From Chromera velia (taxonomy: Eukaryota > Sar > Chromeraceae), in contig JAHBMJ010003454.1 in the NCBI GenBank assembly GCA_018398765.1, positions 1 to 61,636 on the forward strand: a stretch of 61,636 bases of DNA. The letters are read 5' to 3'. Below the pieces are notes generated by a model. The model worked only from the letters and a program-made list of their open reading frames with translations. It was not told the origin of the DNA and ran no database searches. Below are positions 11,601 through 22,677 of this stretch, piece after piece (the stretch's first letter is position 1; each line of letters begins with the position of its first letter). The translations under genes were made by a program, and so were the position numbers.

Positions 11601-13444
11601 CTCTTCACGCCCAAACAATCCCACCGACCTACAGCCGACTCCTTTACAAGACCCCCCCAACACCTCCTCTCTCTATCCATGCATTTCCCCTCCCCCTCCC
11701 CTCTGAGGGAGAGCCCCACCTGCGAGTCGGAGTCCATCATGGGAACCCAGATCAACTCCACACCCAGACTCGCCACAAGAAGCCCCAAACGATTCCGACC
11801 TCTGCAAAATTCCATCCAGTCAGTCAGTCAGTCAGTCGGTCAATCGGACGCTAAGCAGGGAAACAAGCAATAAGGAAAAAAGCGAGGAAGGGCCCCCAAA
11901 TCATTGACTATTCAACGCGCACATCAGCTGGAAGGAAACGAAACCCAACGTGACATGGGAGAGGGGCGACATCCATCTCTCCTCCTTCCTTCCCATACAC
12001 TCATGGCGACGCGTCTGCCGATCTCCATCCATGCATTTATCCATCCTTGCGTCCATGCATCTATCCATCAAAGCATCCAAAGGCTGCACCCACACAGAAC
12101 ACATACCATGCCCATGGGCCAAACAGGACAAGGAGGACACGCTTACGCATGCACAGAGGAGCCACGTAAGAGAAAGGAAAAAGCGCCATCCAACGAGAAA
12201 ATTCAATGCACAAACAAATGGGCAAAGAAAGCCCATTCACTGACTCGTCATCAGCAAGGAATCTGTTCGCACAGACGACCATGGACACCTGTCGACTCAT
12301 CAGCACGCGCGCAGTGCTGGCTGCCACCAGGTCAGACACGAACAGTTCCCCCGTGCAATTCGGCACAGGAATGTGTGAGCACACCCCGTGGTAGGGCGGT
12401 TTGTTGTTTGGCATCTGCTGTACGGGTGCAGGCAGTGCTGTTGAAGAAGATGAGGAAGAAGAAGCGGAGGTTCCCCTCACGAACGGCACTGCAACCCCCC
12501 CTCCTCGAGAGGAAGGCAGAGATGCAGCTGCGTTCAGTCGCACCGTGTTAGGCACTGGCTTCGGAGGTGAGCCTAACGGTGGCTTCCCGCCTCTAGTGCT
12601 GGAGCTGGCCGCTTGAGAATTGCCTGTCGCCCCTGCAGCTCATTCACCGGTACAGTAAAAAAAGAAGCGTCACCAAAGTTTGAAGAAGACAGCAGCAGAA
12701 AGACAAACAGAAAGGCATGAAACAGTGTGATGCGCGCCTCTTGATACCGAAAGGTCAACAAACAATTCAGGGAGCCTAGCCTGAATTCTCTCACTGCCAT
12801 GACCAACCTTTTCCCCTTTGTTGAAGGCTCTTGTTGGGATTTGAGGCCTGAAGGCGGGGGGGAAGTGCACACACAAGGAGGGGGGAGTGATGTCACGAGG
12901 GAACATCAGAGACACTAAAGAGATCAGAATGGAGAGGGAAGGGGGGACCATCGGGGAGCAAAATAGAAAGAAAAGAAGGAAATCCGAAAAAGCTGTGGAG
13001 GAAGAACGAAAAGCAGTGCGAATGTTGGCGAAAGATGAGAGCCTGGCCTCCGGCAAAGACACAATCCATACATCCTCTCCCCTCGGGAACTGACCGGTGC
13101 AGACTGGGCAGAGCCCCAGAACCAGAAGTACAGAGAGCTGCAGAGAGGGGGGGCATCAGAGGAACAATATGATCTAGTGATGTTTTTTCAAATCTTTTGC
13201 AGTCAAGGCAGTCAAGCTGCTCTGACCTGCAGACCCTGGCGAAGGTGCTGAGCGAATTAACATCTCCCGCAAGTGTAGAAAAAGAGGAAGATTGCGCAGA
13301 GCCAGGGGAGGACTGTGCGCCCAGCACGCGTATTTGGGGCACACCCGCCCCCGAAGAATGGGAAGAAGGCGTTCTCCCATCAGAGAAACTGAGCAGGCAG
13401 AACCCATCCTCCACGCTCTCTTCTTTCACAGACCGCGACGCCAT
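8645..13444 (-). CDS. Dual-specificity phosphatase with variant active site and long acidic C-terminal tail
   Basis: Exons on the minus strand: 12,632-12,245; 11,801-11,720; 11,219-11,166; 10,815-10,756; 10,313-10,215; 9,964-8,645 (TGA). All phases agree from 12,632 on. Together they give a DUSP fold: ELFVSDLVAA (strand 1), GVELIWVPMMDSDSQ (general-acid Asp), a LDELHEALEQ helix, the P-loop NCRKGRSRS, AYLMLKKG, then RPCAGPSRSFVAQLYDLE, the usual DUSP end. The expected HCx2Gx2R signature has Asn for His, while Cys and Arg are kept. The last exon adds about 430 Ser/Glu/Pro-rich residues with no domain. An ATG in good context at 13,444 opens a Ser-rich frame that probably holds the N-terminus, but I could not join it to 12,632: that exon needs one leftover base from its predecessor and no donor is convincing. 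The family dephosphorylates phosphotyrosine and phosphoserine/threonine; the substrate is unknown. Confidence 0.82.
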
Positions 13445-14786
13445 CCTTTGGAGGCAGTCGCTCTGCCGTCCTGTAGCCGCCTTCGCGATCTAACTCCCTT
13501 AGCGACGAGAAGGCTGACTGACTGCAAGGTGAGAAGACAGGCCACAGCGCTGCACGCTAAATTCTTGACAAGGAATTGGTGTCCAGCAAAACAGAGATTC
13601 GCGATCGCGCTCTGGATCAAGAAGACGGTATGAGGAAGGCCTCAAAGACTTTAAGAATGTGGTTCTGATTATTCTGTGATGGGCACGAGAGAGCATCTGT
13701 TTCTTATGTATCTGACCACTCTGCAGGGCTGCTCAGAGGAGCTTCAGGTCATTGAAAGACGGCATGCACCCCCGGCACAAACCCCGGCCGCTGGAGCATG
13801 CAATTTCGATGGAATGTTTGCTGGGGTGATCGACGGGCAGAGTGCATGCCCCGAAGGCCCCGCAAATTGCCAAGCCCAGTGACTCAGCACACAAAAAAAA
13901 AAACGGATTCGAAGGAGAAAAAGGGCCATGGCCCATGCCTACCCGTGCCCTAGTATACAACGTTGTGGGAACTTGTTGATTGAGGTTTTTGTTATGCATG
14001 CCGCGTCCCCGTGTATGAGGGAACCTTTTTTTTTGTGCGCGTCTATACGCGCCGCGTTTGCGTGCGGGGGGGCAAGCACGGCTATTTATAAAAATTAATA
14101 ATGGAATTAAATGAAAAGTTTGTGTTCGACTAGTTCACATGACTTCTAGACATGACTTATAGCTCTTCGGGACTTATCTGTTTTTGCTACTTTTTACGGC
14201 CCAAAATTATGATCACGGGTACAGTATAGAACTCATGCAATGCAAGCGTGCGTATCATTCTCTCTTTAAGTTTAAGTAAAAAAAATAAACCTCGCGTCTC
14301 GCGCGTACTCGCACGCAACGCGATATCGTCTTCTAACCCCCTTAGATCCCCCTCTCACCTCATACACACAGTAAATAACGCACTCACGGGTGAATTGATG
14401 CCCCCCCCCCGCCACCACTTAACCGGGTCGACCGCTGCAACCCCTAGCTAGTGCAAACATAGTTGAAGTAGCTTTAATATACAACAATTATACCTTCCTA
14501 GATGCTATGCTATATTATACTATAGCCTATAGATACGTTGAAATATTACGTTCTAAGATACGTTAAAAAATCAAAATACTAACACGATGATATGGCAATT
14601 CAACCAAGAAACATTAATTCTTTTTAAAAGAAGTAATAAAAATTTACTACTTCATATATGATGTGCATCTATTAGAACACGTAGATGCACTTTACAGCAG
14701 TCTATCATGAAAATGCAGTTGCACGTCCGGTAATTCGCGTGTTCTAAATTTGCGTGACCTCAGCATCACGTCACCTAACCGTTTCA
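13445..14786. other. Intergenic region between phosphatase and fumarase
   Basis: The first 450 bases could hold the promoter or 5' leader of the phosphatase gene. The rest is AT-rich with CG-rich patches (14,030-14,070; a C run near 14,400). No open frame with recognisable content and no clear element ends. The fumarase stop codon is at its right edge. Confidence 0.5.
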
Positions 14787-15166
14787 TCAAGAGCCTGAGT
14801 AGTCGCTTGACTGACGGGGTGTCGGTCTTGTCATCAGTTCGGGTCTGACCACGCGATCGAAATCTTCCACAGAGAGGAAACCCAGGCTGACTGCGGCCTC
14901 TCGCAGCGTCGTTCCTTCAGCGTGCGCCTTCTTTGCAACGGCTGCTGCTTTGTCGTATCTGTCACACACAGAGATTTATGTACGGCAACAAGTCAAGGTT
15001 TGATGATGAGTTTTCACTCTCCTTGGGACGTACAGCCGGATCATGTGCAGGCGTCAAAAACCGAAATGACAGGAGACTTTCACTGAGAGCGAGAATCAAC
15101 AAAGAGTACGTCTTCATACACATTTCGGCCAAAGAAGACACAAGAAGAACGAATCGATGGGCTGTT

Positions 15167-15236
<70 letters not shown>

Positions 15237-16165
15237 CCACGCACACACACACACACACACGCACACACACACACCCACACACACACACATATATATACAC
15301 ACACACCGAGAAAGCAACACAGAGAGATGACGCCGAAGAAGACATGCAGGTGCACCACTGACCCTATGACTGGATTGAGAGCGGTGACAAGCATGAGTGA
15401 TTCCTTCAACAGTGCCGAGATTCTCCGTGTGTTCGCCCTCACCCCGTCAACACACCGCTCAGCAAAGCAGGAACAACTGTCTCCAATCTGCAGATAGAGA
15501 ATAAATATATGTCTTGCAACGTTCTGAGGGAACCCAGAAGAAAAAAGAAGGAATCGTACAGAGCCAGGCCCAAAAAAAAACACCGGTCGGGTGGCATTGG
15601 GACTAAAAAAGGAAGAAAAAAAAAAGGATGCCGGACTTTTCTTGCACCAATTAAGAGCTAGGGTAAGCCCAGGAGAAAGGAAAGAAATGCACACAGATCT
15701 GCGATTTCTGAAACAAACGACACATTCATTGCCTGCATGTGTGCGCCCCCCAAGCAACGAAGGCCTGCTTTCCCTGGAAACAGCAAAAACGTCCTTTGTA
15801 TATGTGCCATCATTGCACCCCCCACAAAAATTTTCTTTGTATGGACCTTATTGTAGACTCTCTCAAACCCTGCCCCTCTGCACGCCCATCCAACCACCCT
15901 CCCGTCCCTCCCCCGGGTTGCCGGCCTGACTGATCGAATGACAAAGAGACTGACAAGGCGTGCAGACACAAGGACGTTAGCGCCCATGAGAGGCTTGAAG
16001 ACGTTCAACTCGAAGTGACCAGAGGCGCCTCCCACCGTCACCGCCACGTGATTCCCCATCACCTGCACGCACTCATAACGTTCACTCCATTTCCACTTCA
16101 TTTCATTTCATACGAGTCGATCCGGTCGCACTGGAGGCAAGGGATCATGTCTATGTGGGCGTGTA

Positions 16166-16202
<37 letters not shown>

Positions 16203-17507
16203 ATGTATGTACGTGTGTGTGTGTGTGTGTGTTTGTTTTCGGGTTGGCCAACCCAGTGATATGAGGGAGATCGCGCTGTGTTGAGTTGGAGGGAGAGTAC
16301 TGCTCTTCAGAGTCGGCCGAGAGCTGGATCATGTAGGTAGGTAGACAGGAAGAAATCAAGCAACCCCCCCACACCTTCGAATGAAAGTGCCTCTGTTGAC
16401 CATGCACCCACGCACTCCCCACCTGAGCAGCCACCATGGTCAGAGCCTCGCACTGGGTCGGGTTGACCTTCCCCGGCATGATGGACGACCCGGGTTCGTT
16501 CTCGGGAAGGAGAAGCTCCCCTGCATGCATGCACAGGGAATGCATGGATGGATGGATGGATGGATGGATGCGGATGGATGGATGGATGGATGGATGGATG
16601 GATGGATGGATGGATGCGGATGGATGCGGATGGATGGATGGATGGATGGATGGATGGATGGATGGATGGATGGATGGGATGGATGGATGGATGGATGGAT
16701 GCATGGATGGATGGATGCGGATGGATGGATGGATGCGGATGGATGCGGATGGATGGATGGATGGATGGATGGATGGATGGATGGATGCGGATGGATGGAT
16801 GGATGGATGGATGCGGATGGATGGATGGATGGATGGGATGGATGGATGGATGGATGGATGGATGGATGGATGGATGGGATGGATGGGATGGATGGATGGA
16901 TGGATGGATCGAATTAAGAGAGAGCAGACGCAGAGAAATGGGCGTACCCTCGCTTGCATGCAGCCAACCCGACGAGCAAGAAATCATCACACGCCAAAGC
17001 AATGAGTACGCTCCTATGTATCGAGTGTTAGGCGCGACAGAAAATCGATCTCTGTGCAATTGGCTTGCTGGAAATGCACACTCACTCTTGCATCTTCGTG
17101 CGTGCGGGTGTGATGACGATGCAGGAAAACAACGAGGAAAATAGGCCCTAAAAAACAAAAGAGCCGTGAAAAGAATGGGGCAGGAGAAAGGATGCATACG
17201 GACGGGACTCTTTTTTACTTGCACATGAAACCAAGACAGAGCAACAAAACCAAGGAAGGTAAGGAGGTTTCGTCACGCTTACGAAGAGGGAAAGAAAACG
17301 AGCTTTCTGGACAGTTGTGGGGGAGGGGAAGAATACAACACACTCGACCGAGCGCGACGTCACGGAAAAAAACTCTGTCTGCTCAAGGACAGAATGCGGG
17401 GGCGGAATCCAGAGAAGAACAAAGACTGAATTCCTCGTTTTCTTTTCTCACACAGTGAGTGCCTCCTTGCTTCAGGATTCCCCCCGAGTGAGTGAGTGAG
17501 TGATCGA

Positions 17508-17567
<60 letters not shown>

Positions 17568-20225
17568 GGAGCGACCTCATTCACTGACTGACCGAGCCCG
17601 CACCTAGGCCCAGATCCCAAAAATCTCAGGTCGTTGGCAATCTTCATCAGAGAGCACGCCACTACATTCAGAGCTCCGGAGACTTCCACCAGGGCGTCAT
17701 GAGCAGCCAGGGCCTCGAATTTGTTCGCTGCTACCTTGAAGGGAAGGGAGGTCTCCTCAGACACGGCCTTCGCAAAGTCGGAGTCGAACCCCACCAGCTG
17801 CATGCAGGGGCAGAGAGAGGCAGACGAAGAAGAAGAGAACACAGACGATGGAGGAGGAAAGTTAGCAGAGATCATCGAGGGACCGCAAACGCACAGCATT
17901 CGGACTGAAAAAAGGAGGGCAAGTCCATTTCCCTCTTTCAGTTTTTTCCTGCGCAAGCTTCTCCCGTCTGGACGTGGCTGAAGAGGAGAAGGAAGGAAAA
18001 GAGAAAGAAAGAAACCATCGAAGAAGCGCGCTCTCTCTGTCTCTATGGTTGAAAATGCACATGCTGATGATATCAACTTCAGGCCTATCTAGAAAAAATC
18101 GGAGGAAGAGCGGAGAAACCGAGGCAAGAAGACAGAAACACAGCGTGCCTCATTAATGCTTCGCTCAATCTCCCCTGCAGCAAAAAAAAGGGACCAACCG
18201 AATTCAGACCCGTGCCAACAGCGGTGCCGCCCATAGCAAGTTCGCATACTGATGGCAGTGCTTGCTCGACTCTCCTCACACCGTTTTGCATCTGGGCAGC
18301 GTATCTGGGGGATCCGCGAGAAGGAAAGGAAAGAAAAATAGGAGGGGCCAAGCTAGGCCTAGTGTGTATTTGGTGAACAAGCCAGGGAACACACCCGCTT
18401 TCGAAACTTTGCAAGGAGAGTGGCAGCAAAAAGATATCACCTCGAGAGAAGACGTCGATCCATTCCCTTTCTGCATTCCTCCTGTTCGACATTTTGGTTT
18501 GCTCAGCTGCTGCACGTCGAAAAAAAAAAAAATGGCTGCACTTCATTCTGCTTGACACGACTGTTTGGACGTCCTCGGGGGCCCTTTTCGATTCCCTTCC
18601 CGCCTGCTCATCTATCTCTACGGCTGACCCGCTGAACTCCTGTCCGAGTGTTAAGGGAGTAGCGTCCTGTGTGTGCGTCCTTCCAATTTTGACGATTTCT
18701 TTGAATTCGTCAGCCTTGGCAGACAGGGAAGATAGGAGCCGTTTCATCCCAGGCAGCGTTGTGCGGGAGATCTCGAGGGCCACGGCGATGTATCTGCAGG
18801 CAGGCAGGGAGGGAGGGAGGGTGAAGGGATCGAGTTGATTGAGTCGGGGGAACAGCAAGCGTCACGTCAGAGACCCGTCATGGGTTTGCAGGGAGAGTGT
18901 CAGGACGAACTGAGAATGATGAAGGAAGAAAGGAAGAGGACTGCATCAGGAAAAGATCGTCAAAAAAGAAGAGACATATGAAAGTGTAAGGGACTGAGGG
19001 AAGATTGTTCACAGATGCAGGATACTTCAAGCTTGCTTGATTGCTTGCGATGCTTCCAGATTTCAGACTGAAAAATTGGCAGAGTCAGAGACACAGTCAA
19101 ATCGATGAACCGATTCTCTGTTCCTTTTATTTCTTTCATCGACCAGACAGACAAGCTTTAGGAAGAAAAACAAACAACCCGCCAAAACTCATAAAACACA
19201 CAGAGAGGGACCTACATTGCTGTCGGGAAAGCATCATTTGAAGACATCCCCATGTTCACATGGTCGTTCGGATGGACAGGCTTCTTCGACCCTATCGTCC
19301 CCCCACTCAGTTCGATCGCTCTGTTCGAAATCACCTGACCGAGATCAAGGTCAAGACAATGAAATGTGTGAAGACCTTTCGGTAAAAGAATTCAGTCTTT
19401 TCTTTCTCTCCGGTCACAACTTATCTTTTCTTTCTTTATTCTGGTTTTCAGAAATCGGTCATGCGACAACGAAAGAAGATAAAAAGGTAGGGAGGTGAGG
19501 AACCACAAAACAAAGAAAGGGAAGCACCCCTCCGACGGTCAAATTCTAGGGGCAATTCCCCTGTCTTTCCACCAGAGCCGGGCTCTGAGTAAGCCTCTCA
19601 ATGACTATCCTGGACTTTCTTTCATCCCTTCCCCTTCCCACCCGCCCCCCTCCCACAGCACCCCCTAGTCGACCTCTCCATCTGCCCTCTCTTCTTCGAT
19701 CATTTCTCAATCCGAATCCAAACATTTCCCCAACCGGCTCTCGACCCTGCTTACTCTAAGTGTTCTCATGCACTCTCCTTACTGCGAACAGCATTTCCCC
19801 ACACCCGTCTCCCACTACTCACCCACCCCGTCTCCATTACTTTCTCTTCTCCCCATGCATGTCCCGCCTAGTCTATCTGATTGTCAGCTGACCTCGTTGA
19901 CATTCATGTTCGACTGCGTCCCGCTGCCAGTCTGGAAGATCACCAAAGGAAAGTGTTCGTCCAACTTCCCTGCAATAACCTCGTCAGCAGCTTCCACGAT
20001 CTTCAACCCCAGAGCGTCAGGAAGCCGGCCGTAGGACATGTTCACCTTCGCCGCACATTTCTTCGTGAGTGCCAGGCCCTTGATGATCTGGATGGGCATT
20101 CGAGACTCCAGTCCACCTACTGGGAAGTTGAGGAGACTGCGCTGTGTCTGAGCGCCCCAGTATTTGTCTCCTGGAACCTCCAGCTCCCCCATCGTGTCTT
20201 TCTCCTTTCGCACAATCGCCGGCAT
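14787..20225 (-). CDS. fumC: Fumarate hydratase, class II (complete, nine exons)
   Basis: Catalyses fumarate + water to L-malate in the TCA cycle or its cytosolic branch. Exons: 20,225-19,893; 19,334-19,216; 18,793-18,629; 18,304-18,199; 17,797-17,593; 16,520-16,423; 16,062-15,955; 15,487-15,363; 14,958-14,787. They sum to 1,431 bases, 476 residues plus TGA, with every junction in phase; class II enzymes are usually about 460-470. Seen: [10 protein letters not shown] at the N-terminus, [24 protein letters not shown], catalytic His191 in [10 protein letters not shown], and the signature [11 protein letters not shown] with catalytic Ser321. The start is supported by an in-frame TAG seven codons upstream. 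No presequence is visible, so the product is probably cytosolic unless an upstream leader exon exists. Introns are 324-1,072 bases and hold large microsatellites. Confidence 0.97.
15160..15310. repeat. (GA)n(CA)n microsatellite in fumarase intron 8
   Basis: About 30 bases of GA followed by roughly 100 bases of CA with short breaks, ending in TATATA. It lies wholly inside the last intron. Open frames of Val/Cys or Thr/His across it are artefacts. Confidence 0.95.
16157..16240. repeat. (GT)n(ATGT)n microsatellite in fumarase intron 6
   Basis: GT and TATG units close to the intron's 5' splice region on the opposite strand. No other feature is seen. Confidence 0.9.
16540..16912. repeat. (GGAT)n array beside the fumarase exon 6 acceptor
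   Basis: About 370 bases of GGAT broken by GCGGAT and GGGAT variants. Read on the gene strand it is (ATCC)n and ends only about 20 bases before the exon 6 acceptor at 16,521, taking the place where a polypyrimidine tract would lie. Long Trp-Met-Asp-Gly or His-Pro-Ser-Ile frames across it are repeat artefacts. Confidence 0.95.
17505..17570. repeat. (GT)n(GA)n microsatellite in fumarase intron 5
   Basis: GTGA, then GT, then GA units just inside the donor end of intron 5. It is a simple repeat only. Confidence 0.9.
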
Positions 20226-20907
20226 TTTCGTTTCTTTTTGAATAAGCTAGAGATTGATGGGTGAGCACCTCAATTCAGATGAATCTCGACCAAGGAGAGG
20301 GAGACGGCGCCTTTGAATCGGAGTTCAGTCTGGTCCGGCTCGAGTCACTCTGCCAGGGTAAACAATACACGCTTGGTGCATGCGGGTTTTGATGCAGAGT
20401 CAGGAATGAGTCAGAACGTCGGCTTGCAGGCTTTTCCGCGACTTCTGCTGGCCGGACGGCAGCTGTCTCTCTAGTCTTTCATTGTATCGATCTGACGGTC
20501 ATGCAGTGAAGCCACATCATCATACGTCATCTCATGCAGAATTTTGCCGTCTCCGAGAGCCAAGCCGTCTCATGCCGTCTCGCCAATCGTCAGAAAATGT
20601 TAGACCGAAATTCACGTTTCGATCGGATTGCATCTCGCCGATATGATCTCGGATTCATTGAACCGACGACTCGATCTGAGAGTGTCTGAAAGAATTGAGT
20701 CACAAATTTCACTCTGTGTCACGACCTTCGTTTGACAATCCTTTCGTCGCATTGGCATTGCTGTGAGGAAACTCGGGAAGAGAGTTTGAAGAACGAGACT
20801 TTGCAGCTTTTTGAAAATTGGTTGCAGCCTGACTCTTTCATCTTTCTTTTACACATTCTCCCGGCCTAGCTCCCGGCTTAAAAACAAAATCGAACAAAAT
20901 TGAGACG
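20226..20907. promoter_or_regulatory. Divergent intergenic region between fumarase and ankyrin pseudogene
   Basis: A 682-base space between two start codons pointing away from each other. It should contain the fumarase promoter. I see repeated GTCTC / TCTCGCCGAT words near 20,560-20,650 but no recognisable core motif, so the role is inferred from position only. Confidence 0.4.
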
Positions 20908-22677
20908 ATGGGTGAGACTTCTTCTCCGACGACTGAAGTCTTCCTGGAGCAGTTGGGTTCATGGAAGGCCTCCTTTTCCGCCTCCCTTGAAAAGATGTTT
21001 CAAAGAATTGAACTTATTGAGAAGCTGGTGAGAGCGTAGGCTGCTGCAGAAAACAGCGGGGCTGCGGGGGCTGCTGCTGCTCCGTGTGTGAGTCCAAAGG
21101 ACGTTGCCGATTTGACTCAGATGACGGGGATGGGGGAAGAGTTTTTGAGAAACGTTCGGGAACCTCTTAACGCGGTGACGGGGGGGTGGTATGACATAGA
21201 TCTCTCTAGCTTCTTCGGAGGGGGGTTGGGTGAAATTGGCCAAATTATCCATTCCTTCCGTGCAGTTGCCGCCGAAGATTTCTAGGCAGAGTTTTCTGCT
21301 TTTATGAAGGGTCAAGGCAACGAAGAAGACGTGCGTCTGTTTTTGAAAGTGGGTGCCGATGTAGATGGGTTGGTTGGGGGAGACACGGCACTGATCAAAG
21401 CCGTCTATGCCAATCACATGAAGGGTTTTCAGATGATTTAAATTTGGAGGATGGCGCAGATTTAGAGGTCAGGGCAGGGCAGAGGGTTCCTGCCGCAGTA
21501 CCTTCAGAATATCCCCAGCCTGCCGGTGAGGCAGGGGGGGGAGAAGTCTCACAGGTGCCTTCGGCAGGGGCCGCTGAGGGGCGGCGGCAGGAGGAGAAGA
21601 GGAGGAAGGGGGGGACCCTGACTCGNNNNNNNNNNNGGGGGGGGGGGAAGAGGCGGGAGGGGCGGCAGAGGAAGAAGGGGAGGAAGAGGCGGGAGGGGCT
21701 GAGGGAGAGGGGGGCGTTACACGGGTCGAGCCTCAGGGGGGAGAAGGGGGTGAAGACGATGACGGCGGTTCTGAGTCTGAGTCTGAATCTGAGTCTGACT
21801 CGGAGCAAGAGGAAGACGAAGGCTCCAACTCTACCCAGGCCGGTGACACGGCATTGATGGTTGCCTGTCGTCTGCGTCGATCGTTGGGGTATGGTGTGTG
21901 CCCTAGTGTGTGCCGGTGTGTGCCCTCGTTGAGAAGGGGGCAGATGTAGACGCAAAGGATAAGGAGGGGCACCAGGTTATCCAAATTGCCCGCGAGGTTG
22001 CCGCATCAAATGAATCATCATATTATTATTGGAAGGGAGCAGGGAACCCTCGGACACTCGCTGCTTTGACAGATGCGATGCGGGATCTGATCAGAAACAC
22101 GTCTGACCTGCAGAGTGTTATAGAGTGGTAGTACGTTCACCGCGTGTTGAACAGCAAACTTTGCCCCTTTTACACTTTTTCGCTTTACAGAGCTTTGAAG
22201 AATTGGTGGAGTTCTTGGTGGAGTGCGGTGCCTGTCGATCATTTGGATGATGAAGCACTCACACCCCTGTACTTTGCTGCGAAATGCAGAGACCCGAAAT
22301 AATTTCTTCTGCAGTGTCTGATCAAGAGAGGGACAGATGTGAACAGTCGCGACCGGCGCGGAAACACGGTTATGATCAACCTTCTCATTGACAGTGTCAG
22401 GCATGAATGGTTTCTGCATCGCGTTCTTTACGATTGCGTCGAGATCCTCCTTCAGAACAACGCCGACGTGAACTTTGCAGGGTCTCTCGGCAGAACAGCT
22501 CTCCACAGGGCGGTTCTTCGGGGAACGTTTGGGATACCCATCGTGAGGTATTTAGTCAACAATGGGGCGAATAAGCAGGCGCGAGATAGCGATGGGTTGA
22601 CCCCCCACGGTTTGGCCTCTCGCCGTGCTTTCACTAGTTCACGGAGAGGGTCTTTCATGCTTCATCTTTTGAGTTGA
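20908..22677 (+). pseudogene. Ankyrin-repeat gene, decayed
   Basis: The ATG at 20,908 opens a frame with a short helical N-terminus. Ankyrin units follow: EEDVRLFLKVGADVDGL..DTALIKAV, then LVEKGADVDAKDKEGHQVIQIA, and a better C-terminal block with LIKRGTDVNSRDRRGNTVMINL, ILLQNNADVNFAGSLGRTALHRAV and YLVNNGANKQARDSDGLTPHG, ending in TGA at 22,675. The first frame is broken at TAG 21,037, TAG 21,283 and TAA 21,439; the downstream frame has TAA at 22,300. Between them lies a Gly/Glu- and SESESDS-rich stretch with an assembly gap of Ns (about 21,626-21,636). Ankyrin repeats bind other proteins; the partner is unknown. Introns could hide some stops, but I find no good splice pairs, so pseudogene is the better reading. 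Confidence 0.7.

Noticed and set aside
11904-12551. 215-residue plus-strand open frame
   Set aside because: It lies opposite a phased exon and an intron of the dual-specificity phosphatase and has no domain.
16540-16912. Long open frames of WMDG / HPSI repeats on both strands
   Set aside because: They are translations of the (GGAT)n microsatellite inside fumarase intron 5 and are flanked by conserved exons of another frame.
21626-21636. Run of N and neighbouring G tract
   Set aside because: Assembly gap in low-complexity sequence, not biology; frames crossing it are not trusted.
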